In this document: positions 25,493 through 33,532 of the stretch, in pieces
Position numbering within the stretch: the stretch's first letter is position 1
Layout: each line of letters begins with the position of its first letter
Virus record (IMG/VR): IMGVR_UViG_3300008050_000024
Span: 39,869 to 103,868 of that record
DNA length: 64,000 nucleotides
Source: a virus
Reading direction: 5' to 3' (one strand)
Translations under genes and position numbers: made by a program
The notes under the pieces: model-generated
Told to the model about the DNA's origin: nothing
Seen by the model: only the letters and a program-made list of their open reading frames with translations
Database searches by the model: none

Positions 25493-25978
25493 ATGAATTT
25501 TAAGACACGTGACTACATTTTAGCCGATTTCAGTAGTACAGTTCCGAATTTGACAATAAGACAAATACAACATCTGCGAAAAACTGGATTGATCATTGGG
25601 GAGTGTACGGGAAAAACAGATGCGCTACAGTATACACTGCTAGATGCCCTTGTTTGTCATCTAGTTTCTCAACTCCGAGTCAAAGGATTTTCCTTACAGA
25701 AGATCCGCCCCTGGATTGTAAAGATTCGAGCCTCACTTAAACGCAGAGTAGAAGAACCTCTTTTTCGAGAAGACTCGATAACTGTAATAATAGGAGGAGG
25801 CCATCTTTGTCTTTTCATATCAGATGGATTTGAATCCCTGGTCGATTCTCCCGTTTTAGAGTTTGCTCACATCCCATCCATTAGACAAATGCGAAAAGAT
25901 TTACTGCGCCAAGTAGCAGCTCGAAGAAAGTCATATCGTAAAGGAACGGAGCCTGTATATAATGTGCCTGCCTGGTAG
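25493..25978 (+). CDS. MerR-like helix-turn-helix protein
   Basis: A 161-residue protein. Residues 15-75 (VPNLTIRQIQHLRKTGLIIG, then YTLLDALVCHLVSQLRVKG and FSLQKIRPWI) follow the helix-turn-helix, wing and helix layout of MerR DNA-binding domains. It is similar in type to the protein at 15678. Ribosome binding site AAGGAA precedes ATG 25493. A regulatory role is likely; no ligand domain is seen. Confidence 0.55.
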   Translation: MNFKTRDYILADFSSTVPNLTIRQIQHLRKTGLIIGECTGKTDALQYTLLDALVCHLVSQLRVKGFSLQKIRPWIVKIRASLKRRVEEPLFREDSITVIIGGGHLCLFISDGFESLVDSPVLEFAHIPSIRQMRKDLLRQVAARRKSYRKGTEPVYNVPAW

Positions 25979-26396
25979 ACCATATCCCGACCGTGCAAAA
26001 ACCATAGAAGAAGCAGCTAAACGCATCGTACTAGGAGCGCGCCATCTACGATCCTTTCCTACTTGGGTTTTTACTATGGTGATTCCCTTAGTGTCTGATA
26101 TACGGAAAGAAGATATGGGTCCCTGTACCGATTTTGCTTGGAATCGAGGAAAGGCTGTTGTGTTATTACACTGGCTAGAACAATGCGCCAGTGATCTTCT
26201 ACTGGCTAAAACACTTATAGGAACTTTTAATGATGTTCCTAGTATGACTCGAGAACAAGCTGTTTCCTTTTTAGCTAGTCGATTGGATCTACGCCACCGC
26301 AAAGAACACAACCACGATAAAAAGTGGGACTTGTCTCAAGATGAACTCCTGTGGCTCTTCACTCAACTAGAGTCCAAAGCAAATAACGACAGTTAA
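25962..26396 (+). CDS. Hypothetical protein
   Basis: A 144-residue helical protein, not recognised, overlapping the upstream gene by 17 bases. It is the last gene before a non-coding gap of 125 bases with a promoter candidate, so a transcription unit may end here. No motif stands out. Confidence 0.55.
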   Translation: MCLPGRPYPDRAKTIEEAAKRIVLGARHLRSFPTWVFTMVIPLVSDIRKEDMGPCTDFAWNRGKAVVLLHWLEQCASDLLLAKTLIGTFNDVPSMTREQAVSFLASRLDLRHRKEHNHDKKWDLSQDELLWLFTQLESKANNDS

Positions 26397-26445
26397 GTCC
26401 TTCCTCTACTTTTTCAAATGATTTAAAATATATTTCCTTACCCTA

Positions 26446-26474
26446 TTGTAGATTGAAGAAATACCCGTTATACT
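26446..26474 (+). promoter_or_regulatory. Sigma70-like promoter
   Basis: A TTGTAG -35 box (26446-26451), a 17-base spacer and a TATACT -10 box (26469-26474), in the 125-base gap before the gene at 26522. The -10 region GTTATACTC is identical to that of the promoter at 5879-5908. Confidence 0.6.
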
Positions 26475-26521
26475 CAAGACATGGGTACGAATAACAATCA
26501 CACACAGCGGAAGGAAACAAA

Positions 26522-26761
26522 ATGAAAAAAGTGGGAAAAGTTTTGGTAAAAAATATTACAGGCTCCTCAAACGATGGAGTTTTATTTATGATGGAGTCTA
26601 ACGACTCCCGTATAGGAAACTCTTACGCGGTGCTGTCAGGCGGTTTACATTCACTGAAAAAGGGACTATTCACTGCCAACGGTACTACGTATAAGGTTCT
26701 TCCCGACTGGTCATTAAAAGAGTATGGCGCATACAAAGAATGGATAAAGGGGCTAGAATAG
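26522..26761 (+). CDS. Hypothetical small protein
   Basis: A 79-residue protein with ribosome binding site GGAAGGAAA before ATG 26522, first behind the promoter at 26446-26474. It looks like a small beta-rich fold (KVGKVLVKNITGSS...VLFMMES). Not recognised. Being first after its own promoter suggests an early host-takeover or regulatory protein, but that is inference. Confidence 0.6.
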   Translation: MKKVGKVLVKNITGSSNDGVLFMMESNDSRIGNSYAVLSGGLHSLKKGLFTANGTTYKVLPDWSLKEYGAYKEWIKGLE

Positions 26762-26778
26762 GACGCAGAGGAGAGGAT

Positions 26779-27513
26779 ATGTCAGAACATTCGTTTTGCA
26801 GATTGTTACTAAAAACCACGATGACTGACGTTCGGAAACGGACGTCAGTACAGGAACGGAAACAATCGTGGGCGTACCGGTATGATGGAAGTTGTAGTGA
26901 TGCTGAATTCCACGGACCGCATGGCTTCTACGATCATTTTCGCGCCTGTTGCTTATACCACGCACGTGCCAAGGGTTGGATTGAATACATAAGTTGGTTA
27001 CACGACACAGAAAAAAATCCCATGATAAGATCAAGTCACCCCAGAACCGCCCCCAACGGATTGAAATGGGCTGGCAGTTCTTTCAAGAAACACGACTTTA
27101 CTGAAAAGATTACAGAAGGCCGGCTAATCATATACCTGGAACAAGAATACTCAAGTAATCATCCCCGAGGATACCACGCTAGTCTCGGCTTGGGTTTCCT
27201 CAATATCACTAGCGTACAAACCAATACAGACACGGGAGAAATCGCATACAAGTCCGTAGTCACTCCTGTCGGGGAATGCCGTTCAGATGCAATTAGGGTT
27301 CGAAACTTCGTACCCCTTGATCGTACCCAAAAATTTGATGAGAAAGTGATTAGTCACTGGCTCAAGCAAGAGTATCTGAACTACATACTTCTTGAACTAG
27401 TTCAAAAAATTGAAGGGAAAAAGTGTACGCTATACAGCGGGCAAGTCTTCTTCATAAAAAACGAAGAGCACGTCAAACAAATCAATCAAATGTTTATAAA
27501 AGCACCGAGTTAA
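26779..27513 (+). CDS. Hypothetical protein
   Basis: A 244-residue protein, not recognised. ATG 26779 is preferred because of the purine-rich AGAGGAGAGG directly upstream. Basic N-terminal half with several histidines and cysteines (GFYDHFRACCLYHARAKGW). It lies in the small operon behind the 26446 promoter. Confidence 0.6.
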   Translation: MSEHSFCRLLLKTTMTDVRKRTSVQERKQSWAYRYDGSCSDAEFHGPHGFYDHFRACCLYHARAKGWIEYISWLHDTEKNPMIRSSHPRTAPNGLKWAGSSFKKHDFTEKITEGRLIIYLEQEYSSNHPRGYHASLGLGFLNITSVQTNTDTGEIAYKSVVTPVGECRSDAIRVRNFVPLDRTQKFDEKVISHWLKQEYLNYILLELVQKIEGKKCTLYSGQVFFIKNEEHVKQINQMFIKAPS

Positions 27514-27531
27514 CCAAAGGAGAAAAACAGC

Positions 27532-28086
27532 ATGCTAACCGAACAAGTATTTCTAACATTGACTTCGGGCAGCCCCGAAGAGAATAACTGGTGTATGCCT
27601 TTACTTTACAAACCCCTTTCCATCCCATTGCGTATTCTACAGGCTCAGATCGCAATCAAAAAATATAAAACGATAAAAAGCGCTCTTCAAGATCGGATCT
27701 GGCGTCTTTTCCCAAACGGACGTGACGATCTACCTATCATGGGATTTTCATTTACTCTGGATAAACAGGACAGAGTATGCTCTGAAATCTTAGAATTGAA
27801 TTGTTGGGCTATCGGTGATTTGGATAGCATGATGAAAAAGCAACTAGCGGAACGGCCCACTTGGAATTCATTTTCGGTCATAATTTATTTCCATGATCTC
27901 TTAATACTAGCCCCGCACTTTGATGATAACACTTCGTTTCTAGAAATGAGTGCAGTAGGGCTAATCGAACATCAAGCACAAGAAAACACCGATGCGTCAG
28001 AATTGCTGCTGAGTGAGATCAGAGATCGAACCAATGGCATCAATAATTGGGCAAAACAAAGGCTTTTGGAAATAAAACGGAAATAA
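27532..28086 (+). CDS. Hypothetical protein, last gene of the plus-strand block
   Basis: A 184-residue protein, not recognised, with AAGGAG before ATG 27532. It ends 6 bases before a hairpin terminator and is the last plus-strand gene seen. Beyond it all genes are on the minus strand. Confidence 0.6.
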   Translation: MLTEQVFLTLTSGSPEENNWCMPLLYKPLSIPLRILQAQIAIKKYKTIKSALQDRIWRLFPNGRDDLPIMGFSFTLDKQDRVCSEILELNCWAIGDLDSMMKKQLAERPTWNSFSVIIYFHDLLILAPHFDDNTSFLEMSAVGLIEHQAQENTDASELLLSEIRDRTNGINNWAKQRLLEIKRK

Positions 28087-28092
28087 GCGGAT

Positions 28093-28116
28093 TGACAGTG
28101 TTTTTCTGTCAGTTTT
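28093..28116 (+). terminator. Hairpin terminator at the end of the plus-strand block
   Basis: TGACAG (28093-28098) and CTGTCA (28106-28111) form a 6-bp stem with a seven-base T-rich loop, followed by GTTTT. It lies 6 bases after the last plus-strand stop codon. The stem is short, so efficiency may be moderate. A second short inverted repeat (GAGTGT/ACACTC, 28172-28194) lies in the same convergent gap. Confidence 0.5.
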
Positions 28117-28144
28117 AAGCGTCTAGTTTTCCGTTTTTAGGAGG
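28113..28144 (+). promoter_or_regulatory. Conserved leader element, copy 1, ending in a Shine-Dalgarno
   Basis: TTTTAAGCGTCTA, then a purine and TTTTC, then six bases later AGGAGG (28139-28144). A copy with 19 of 21 matching bases lies on the minus strand at 41051-41071, also just ahead of a GGAG. Here the only frame behind it (ATG 28156) encodes 13 residues. See the findings. Confidence 0.45.
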
Positions 28145-28216
28145 ACGGACAGTCTATGTGTCCAGGGAGGGGAGTGTCGTTAAAATGCACACTCTAAAAG
28201 GATTAGATGGACTTGG

Positions 28217-28381
28217 TTAATTTATCCAAAACTTGTCCATATATTTAGCGTATAATGCGGTTAAATTGGGGTCTGCGATCCGTGTAGTCACATCATCTAA
28301 AGGTCTTAGCAGTATATCTGCTGTGTACCGTTTAGTCTCGAACTCGTTGACATATTGGTTCCACAATTCGGTGATCGTCAT
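28217..28381 (-). CDS. Hypothetical small protein, last gene of the minus-strand block
   Basis: A 54-residue protein (MTITELWNQYVNEFE...), starting 14 bases after the stop of the upstream gene. The frame is open further upstream, but that part lies antiparallel to nothing and inside the neighbouring gene, with a lysine/serine-rich shadow composition, so I use ATG 28381. Not recognised; the ribosome binding site is weak. Confidence 0.5.
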   Translation of the reverse strand: MTITELWNQYVNEFETKRYTADILLRPLDDVTTRIADPNLTALYAKYMDKFWIN

Positions 28382-28394
28382 TTGGACGAATTCA

Positions 28395-28868
28395 CTATTT
28401 GACGAGGGAGTATATTTTGGCACCGGCGAGCAGGCCAAGTGCTTTTCCGATATTGTCGAAGATTCTGTTTCGGTGTGCTCTTGCAAGTTCCCGTTTGCCT
28501 GCGGCCACTTCGTTCTCTGTAAGCTTGACTCTTTCTTTCCAGAAGGCGATTTTTTCTTCGAACAACGCTTTTCGTTCTTCTTCGATGGCGAGTCGTTCTT
28601 GCCATTGTTCGAGAAGTTTGTTCTGCGTATTTTTAAGGACTTTGATGACATCGGTTAGCTCTTCAGTTTTATGGACAAGTCCGAGTTTCTCCGCTTTTAA
28701 TGCTACATCTTCGGCAACATGAGTTTGGAAATTTTCTTCAGTTAAGTACACACCGGGAGACAGTGTAACCTCTGCTCCCTTGACTACGGCTTTAAAGGGT
28801 TCTTGTATCCGCTGAAACTTGACAGAATGACAAGTATAAACGAAAATGATAAATAAAATGAGTCTCAT
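28395..28868 (-). CDS. Exported coiled-coil protein, possible outer spanin-like partner
   Basis: A 157-residue protein with a hydrophobic signal-like N terminus (MRLILFIIFVYTC) ending in a cysteine at a near-lipobox position, although Tyr-Thr before Cys is not ideal. The middle is helical and coiled-coil (residues 60-130), and the C terminus is mildly hydrophobic. It overlaps the upstream membrane-anchored coiled-coil gene by ATGA. Two adjacent exported coiled-coil proteins, one membrane-anchored and one possibly lipidated, resemble Rz/Rz1 spanins. It is longer than most outer spanins, so a virion role is the alternative. Confidence 0.55.
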   Translation of the reverse strand: MRLILFIIFVYTCHSVKFQRIQEPFKAVVKGAEVTLSPGVYLTEENFQTHVAEDVALKAEKLGLVHKTEELTDVIKVLKNTQNKLLEQWQERLAIEEERKALFEEKIAFWKERVKLTENEVAAGKRELARAHRNRIFDNIGKALGLLAGAKIYSLVK

Positions 28869-29239
28869 GCTTCTTCAAACCCTGCCATCTCTTCGGCCTT
28901 AGCCGTATTACCTTCTGCCAATGCTTTTTCTACAACAGCAATGGCTTCCTCTAATTGATCATCTTTGATTTTGGTTCTCTTTTTGATTTCTTCTAAAGCT
29001 GTCTTCTGATCTTCCAGGGCATCATCCCATTTCATTTTATTGGCTACTTCTTTGACTTCTATTTTTGCAGCCTCAATGTCCTTTTTGTAGATGTCCTCTA
29101 GATTCTTTTTCTTTGCCTTCCGTATCTGTTCCACGACTTTAGAGTAGTCGCCTCCCAAGTATCTACGAACAAAAAGAAAAGCCAGAATAGCCACAAGAGC
29201 GTATCCGGCATACACCATATATTCTTTGAATTTATTCAT
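28865..29239 (-). CDS. Membrane-anchored coiled-coil protein, possible inner spanin
   Basis: A 124-residue protein with one N-terminal transmembrane segment (YAGYALVAILAFLFVRRYL) followed by about 90 residues of highly charged coiled coil. That is the layout of an inner-membrane spanin (Rz-like), which fuses inner and outer membranes at lysis. The next gene is a second exported coiled-coil protein with ATGA overlap. Sequence alone cannot separate this from other tail-fibre-associated membrane proteins. Confidence 0.55.
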   Translation of the reverse strand: MNKFKEYMVYAGYALVAILAFLFVRRYLGGDYSKVVEQIRKAKKKNLEDIYKKDIEAAKIEVKEVANKMKWDDALEDQKTALEEIKKRTKIKDDQLEEAIAVVEKALAEGNTAKAEEMAGFEEA

Positions 29240-29589
29240 GCGCTTGCTGTAGGTAGAACCTCAATCTCAAACTGGGTTAATTCATTCGTCCCTGTAGATC
29301 CTGAAGGAAAGTCTAGTAAGAAATTAAACAACCAAGAACCAACCTCATTCAAATCTGTGTAAGCCGCAATGGCTTTAAATGAAATAGCAATAAAGTCATC
29401 ATCAGTATCTACGGTAATGCCCACGTCACTGCACGCTATGGCTGTAGTTACTCCGGCGGGTGTCTTTACATAAATGAAAGAAGAAGCCTTAACAAGCGTA
29501 GCCAACACAATGGTATCGCCTGTATCGGGATCCGCGAACGTAAACTCTAAGACAGGTTTAGTTCCTTGCGTATATCTTAAATTGCTCAT
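29236..29589 (-). CDS. Small beta-rich structural protein (baseplate/fibre accessory, tentative)
   Basis: A 117-residue beta-rich protein (TKPVLEFTFADPDTGDTIVL; GVTTAIACSDVGITVDTDDD) resembling Ig-like or upper-baseplate N-terminal modules of tail proteins. It lies in the fibre/adhesin block with ATGA overlaps on both sides. No closer family is recognised. Confidence 0.55.
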   Translation of the reverse strand: MSNLRYTQGTKPVLEFTFADPDTGDTIVLATLVKASSFIYVKTPAGVTTAIACSDVGITVDTDDDFIAISFKAIAAYTDLNEVGSWLFNFLLDFPSGSTGTNELTQFEIEVLPTASA

Positions 29590-29690
29590 GGTAGAACGAT
29601 TATCTCCTTGCGCACCTTAACTGGAGGAATATCCAGACCGGTGCGTTTGGTGACTGGAGGAACTGATATTGTTTGGCGAATCGGTGTCAT
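29586..29690 (-). CDS. 34-residue proline-rich peptide
   Basis: A 34-residue frame (MTPIRQTISVPPVTKRTGLD...) whose ATG overlaps the upstream stop as ATGA and whose TGA overlaps the next gene's ATG in the same way. Filling the gap with overlaps at both ends is good evidence for a translated gene in this densely packed block. Two similar PPV segments (VPPVTK, IPPVKV) form a small repeat. Confidence 0.55.
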   Translation of the reverse strand: MTPIRQTISVPPVTKRTGLDIPPVKVRKEIIVLP

Positions 29691-30163
29691 AGCAAATAAG
29701 CGGATGACTGTAAAGTATTGAAAAGGATACGGTCATCATCCGGGGCTACACCTACTTGGAAAACAAATCCTGTAGTCGGAGCAGTATTCGACAAGGCTGA
29801 GCCATTGATAAAAATAGGTGCTCCTACAGTGAACCCGTGCCCTTTTAGATAGATCTCATGGTACTGTGCTACCGTGATAATCTCACCAACAGCACCTCCA
29901 TCTAGAGAAACACCAAACACAATGGAAGCATGTCCGACAGTGGTTGAATTTGCTAGCTCAGCTTTGTCGTCCGAATTCTTGATTACGGGCTTATACAGGC
30001 CGATAACCGAATCAAGTACGATCCTCTGGATAACACTCGAGACCGAAGATCCTTCTCCCCTGTTACTGACCAGTTCTTGTTTTTCCTCGTCGGTAAGTAC
30101 CTGGGGAAGGTTGTTAGATCCCAGTCCGTGCACTTTTGCAAAACTTCCACTAAATCCAGCCAT
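29687..30163 (-). CDS. Structural protein, tail-associated (tentative)
   Basis: A 158-residue protein, beta-rich in its second half (HASIVFGVSLDGGAVGEIIT; GAPIFING), similar in style to small phage tail or head decoration proteins. It lies in the adhesin block. Not firmly recognised. Confidence 0.55.
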   Translation of the reverse strand: MAGFSGSFAKVHGLGSNNLPQVLTDEEKQELVSNRGEGSSVSSVIQRIVLDSVIGLYKPVIKNSDDKAELANSTTVGHASIVFGVSLDGGAVGEIITVAQYHEIYLKGHGFTVGAPIFINGSALSNTAPTTGFVFQVGVAPDDDRILFNTLQSSAYLL

Positions 30164-30173
30164 TATTCTTTCC

Positions 30174-30566
30174 TCACTTTAATCGTTCGTCGGTTCCAAC
30201 TAATCGTCCAAAATTGGGCTTAGCCATCCGTCGCTGTATCCCTACAAAAAGCTTACCTTTGTTTTTTTCAAAATACACACGACGTTCGTAGCAATCTCTC
30301 GTTGTATGGATTTGACCGGCGTCATCTTTTACTTTTCGAAAAGACTTAAATTGACGGTAGGTCCAACAAGTGACGGCAACCCCGGGCCCTAGGTGTTTCT
30401 CAAGATTAACTTTTTGCTTTTTTTCCAAAATAAGTAACCGCCCAGGTTCCATTTTTTCGCCATTGTTATACCTGTCTTTAGTATTAGAGTGTTTGAACTT
30501 CTTCTTAGAAAAACGAAAATCTAAATACGAAAAAAGTTCTTGTATTGTTTTTGCTTTTCTAGCCAT
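30174..30566 (-). CDS. Hypothetical basic protein
   Basis: A 130-residue lysine/arginine-rich protein, not recognised. Its ATG overlaps the stop of the large glycine-rich protein upstream as TAATG, so the two are coupled. Such small genes directly behind phage adhesin genes are sometimes adhesin chaperones; here that is only a positional guess. Confidence 0.55.
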   Translation of the reverse strand: MARKAKTIQELFSYLDFRFSKKKFKHSNTKDRYNNGEKMEPGRLLILEKKQKVNLEKHLGPGVAVTCWTYRQFKSFRKVKDDAGQIHTTRDCYERRVYFEKNKGKLFVGIQRRMAKPNFGRLVGTDERLK

Positions 30567-32056
30567 TATACAAACCTGTTAAGAAACTTCTTAGCTTCAT
30601 CTCCAGTGACAATAATGTACTTTCCTGTAATGGTTCCGGAGTATGAATTGGTGTTTGAGATCATGACAACCAACCCTGCAGCGCCTCCGCCATTGCCACC
30701 GTGCCCACCGTCTCCTCCGGCAGAGGAGTTTGGATCGTTTCCACTTACGCCAGTACCACCAGCACCGCCGTTCCCTGCACCTAGTCCAGATACAAAGGCT
30801 GTTATTCCTGCAGCTCCTGTTCCGGCAGTTCCGTCAGTTCCGTTAGCCGTGGCGGGATCGTCGGGAGCGCCATCAGGTGTTCGTGTTTTTCCTGCGGCTC
30901 CTGTTCCCCCTCCACCGCCTCCCTGTCCTCCAGGTAGTCCAGCATAGGGAGAGCTAGAAGAGAGATGGTACCAATAACTAGAACCATTAGCACCATTGCC
31001 CCCATTACCAGAAGCACCGTCAGTGACATAGCCACCGCCCCCACCCCCACCAGAACCAAACCCACCGCCGTTACCGCCGTTACCAGCTTCTGTTTTAGCT
31101 GCGCCACCGCCGCCTCCTCCACCGCCTCCTCCGGATCCAGCAGATCCAGCAGAAGTACCAGTTCCCGCAGTAGCCGACGATCCTGATGGGATTATTTGTG
31201 GGGGTAGGTATACTCGGTCAATTCGTGTAAGGAGTAAAAGAGCATCGCCCGCTCCTCCATTTTTTCCTATAGTAGGGGAATCGGGAGGGGGACCAACATC
31301 GGCCCCGGCATTGTCTAAAGAACCGCCTCCACCACCTAACCAGGAATTAGATTGACCGCCTCGGCCGACCCCGGATACAGAGGCTACTTCGGAGTATAAT
31401 CCGTTTCCTCCGTGCCCCCCTCCATTGGGTGATACCTTATCGGCGCCACCGCCTCCGCCACAACCAGGAATGCCGCAGTGTCCACCAGGCTCGCCGCTGT
31501 AGCCAGTCCCACCGGCATTTGCTGCAGCACTGGAACCACCGACGCCACCAGATACGTCAATATTTCCAGATCCACCAATGTCTCCTTCGGATACTAATAC
31601 AATCAGACCGCCTCCACCCCCGCCTGATGTAGTGTTTTCAGCCACACCAACAGCAGAGAGGTTGCCTATTACTGATATATTTCCTTTGGATAGTATTTGT
31701 GTCCAGCCACCGGAAGAGGCTTGAGAATTGCCTCCCTCTCGCTCTAATGGAGGAATAAATTTAGTTCCTAGCGTATCATACACAATTCCTAGAGGAGGTC
31801 CGGGATGACCGTAGAACTGTGTGACAACTCGGGCAATGCCCGCCTGTTGTCCTACCGTTAAATTATGGGAGATGGTTACTGCGCCCGTGGCTCGGTATAT
31901 TTTGCCTGAATTAACAGAATTATTGCCGTCTGTCGCAAGCGTAGTGGCTTCCAGGTCAGTATTACCAAAACCCGCCGTAATGGCGCCATCGGATTCATCG
32001 CCGTATATTCCTAGGGAGGGAGTATTATTTAATTTTGCAGATTTTAATTTTGACAT
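30566..32056 (-). CDS. Glycine-rich tail adhesin-like protein, copy 2
   Basis: A 496-residue protein. The first 110 residues form a globular domain (MSKLKSAKLNNTPSLGIYGD...), followed by a segment TSGGGGGGLIVLV and then about 300 residues in which short glycine runs alternate with loops. This resembles the polyglycine-II helix sandwiches of T-even adhesins such as gp38 of Salmonella phage S16, which bind the host receptor. It is a paralogue of the gene just upstream (32065-33504), with the same N terminus and block order. It lies at the end of the tail-fibre genes, where receptor-binding tips are expected. Confidence 0.65.
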   Translation of the reverse strand: MSKLKSAKLNNTPSLGIYGDESDGAITAGFGNTDLEATTLATDGNNSVNSGKIYRATGAVTISHNLTVGQQAGIARVVTQFYGHPGPPLGIVYDTLGTKFIPPLEREGGNSQASSGGWTQILSKGNISVIGNLSAVGVAENTTSGGGGGGLIVLVSEGDIGGSGNIDVSGGVGGSSAAANAGGTGYSGEPGGHCGIPGCGGGGGADKVSPNGGGHGGNGLYSEVASVSGVGRGGQSNSWLGGGGGSLDNAGADVGPPPDSPTIGKNGGAGDALLLLTRIDRVYLPPQIIPSGSSATAGTGTSAGSAGSGGGGGGGGGGAAKTEAGNGGNGGGFGSGGGGGGGYVTDGASGNGGNGANGSSYWYHLSSSSPYAGLPGGQGGGGGGTGAAGKTRTPDGAPDDPATANGTDGTAGTGAAGITAFVSGLGAGNGGAGGTGVSGNDPNSSAGGDGGHGGNGGGAAGLVVMISNTNSYSGTITGKYIIVTGDEAKKFLNRFV

Positions 32057-32064
32057 GAAAACCC

Positions 32065-33504
32065 TTAAATGAATTGAGAAAGTATCTTTTTGGGATCGTC
32101 CCCGGTAAGAATGATGTATCGACCTACAACAGATCCAAGAAAAGAGTTAGTTTGAGAAATGAAAACAACCAACCCGGCTGCTCCTCCACCGTTTCCTCCG
32201 TCGCCTCCCTGTCCTCCAGCGCCTCCAGATCCGTTTGATCCAGTTTTACCAACACCGCCAGATCCAGCACCTACACCGGCTACAAAAGGAGTAATTCCAG
32301 CAGCTCCAGTACCACCATTTCCGGGTGTGCCGTTGGTGAGGCCACCATTATATTCATTGCCCATACAGGCACCGCCACCACCTCCGCCCCCTTGACCGCC
32401 AGGAAGTCCAGCATAAATGGATTTGGAAGAGAGTGAGTATAAGCCTGTATCTCCAATCCCGCCGTCACCGCCATCTCCGGAAGTTCCGCCACCAACTTCA
32501 TATCCAGAACCACCGCCACCCCCAGAACCAGCTTGTCCACCGTCACCTCCGTCGTTAGCAGATGATGTTTCCCAATGAGCTCCACCTCCGCCTCCGCCAT
32601 GTGCTCCCCCCGCTCCACCGTTAGTGCCTGCTCCAGCTGCTCCAGATGAGTTAGTGCCCCGAACAGGACCAAAAGTAAACAATTGTTCAGTTGGTGCGTA
32701 ATTGGAAAGATAGGAATCTCCCGCTCCTCCCGCTCCTCCATTACTAGCATCTGAATCTATACCGGCGTTATCTAAGGATCCTCCCCCACCTGCTGACTCA
32801 GTTCCCGCTTGAAGCATTGTACCACCAGCAGTACCGTTTAAAAGGCCGCTCCCCGCTGCTCCAGCTCCTGCAGTGCCGTTTATATTAGAACCTTCGCCTC
32901 CCCCTGAACCCCCAAAGCCTGCGTGTCCTCCGGGCTCATTACTATAGCCTCCAGCACCGCCATTTGCGGCTCCTGTGGCGCCTCCAGTACCTCCAGACAC
33001 ATCTACAGTGCCGGTTCCAGAAATATCTCCATTAGCGACGATAATAATAAGTCCGCCACCCCCGCCACCAGATGTAGCACTTCCAGCTACTCCTACCGCG
33101 GATATATCTCCCACGATGGAGATGTCTCCTCCGGATATGATCTGTACTGTACCTCCACAGGAAGTCGTTGATCCACCGCCTTCACGCATGGGAGCTGGTA
33201 ACGATTTAGTACCAACAGCTCGGGTTATACTCCCCAAGTCAATGCCGTGTCCTCCCAAATACGAAGGAAAGCCGGACCGAGGAAGGCCGACTTGTTTGCC
33301 TATGGCTAAATCGTGGTCTATTACAATATCACCTGAGGCCCGGTAGATGTAGTCAGTATTGACTGAATCATTAGCGTCTGTTCCGATTGTAGTTGCATTT
33401 AGATCCGCATTCCCAAAACCAGTAGAAACTGCCCCATCCGATTCATCTCCGTAGGCTCCCGCAGATGGAGTGTTATCTAGTTTTGCGTGTTTTAATTTTG
33501 ACAT
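32065..33504 (-). CDS. Glycine-rich tail adhesin-like protein, copy 1
   Basis: A 479-residue paralogue of the next gene. The N terminus MSKLKHAKLDNTPSAGAYGD and the block TSGGGGGGLIIIV are shared, and the glycine-run region has different loop sequences. Such repeated glycine-rich tips with variable loops fit a receptor-binding adhesin of the polyglycine-II type. Ribosome binding site GGTGGAGG lies before the ATG at 33504. A strong terminator lies just upstream, so it needs its own promoter or read-through. Confidence 0.65.
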   Translation of the reverse strand: MSKLKHAKLDNTPSAGAYGDESDGAVSTGFGNADLNATTIGTDANDSVNTDYIYRASGDIVIDHDLAIGKQVGLPRSGFPSYLGGHGIDLGSITRAVGTKSLPAPMREGGGSTTSCGGTVQIISGGDISIVGDISAVGVAGSATSGGGGGGLIIIVANGDISGTGTVDVSGGTGGATGAANGGAGGYSNEPGGHAGFGGSGGGEGSNINGTAGAGAAGSGLLNGTAGGTMLQAGTESAGGGGSLDNAGIDSDASNGGAGGAGDSYLSNYAPTEQLFTFGPVRGTNSSGAAGAGTNGGAGGAHGGGGGGAHWETSSANDGGDGGQAGSGGGGGSGYEVGGGTSGDGGDGGIGDTGLYSLSSKSIYAGLPGGQGGGGGGGACMGNEYNGGLTNGTPGNGGTGAAGITPFVAGVGAGSGGVGKTGSNGSGGAGGQGGDGGNGGGAAGLVVFISQTNSFLGSVVGRYIILTGDDPKKILSQFI

Positions 33505-33532
33505 CCTCCACCTCTATTTCACAATGTAATTG

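Noticed and set aside
28382-28651. N-terminal extension of the 54-residue protein at 28217
   Set aside because: It lies wholly inside the neighbouring gene in another frame and has lysine/serine-rich shadow composition.
30660-33200. Repeated short motifs that might suggest a CRISPR array
   Set aside because: Repeats are irregular GGN-codon runs inside two coding genes; no constant repeat-spacer period.
30540-33346. Long proline- or serine-rich plus-strand frames opposite the glycine-rich genes
   Set aside because: They are mirror frames of GGN-rich codons; no ribosome binding sites and wrong strand for the block.
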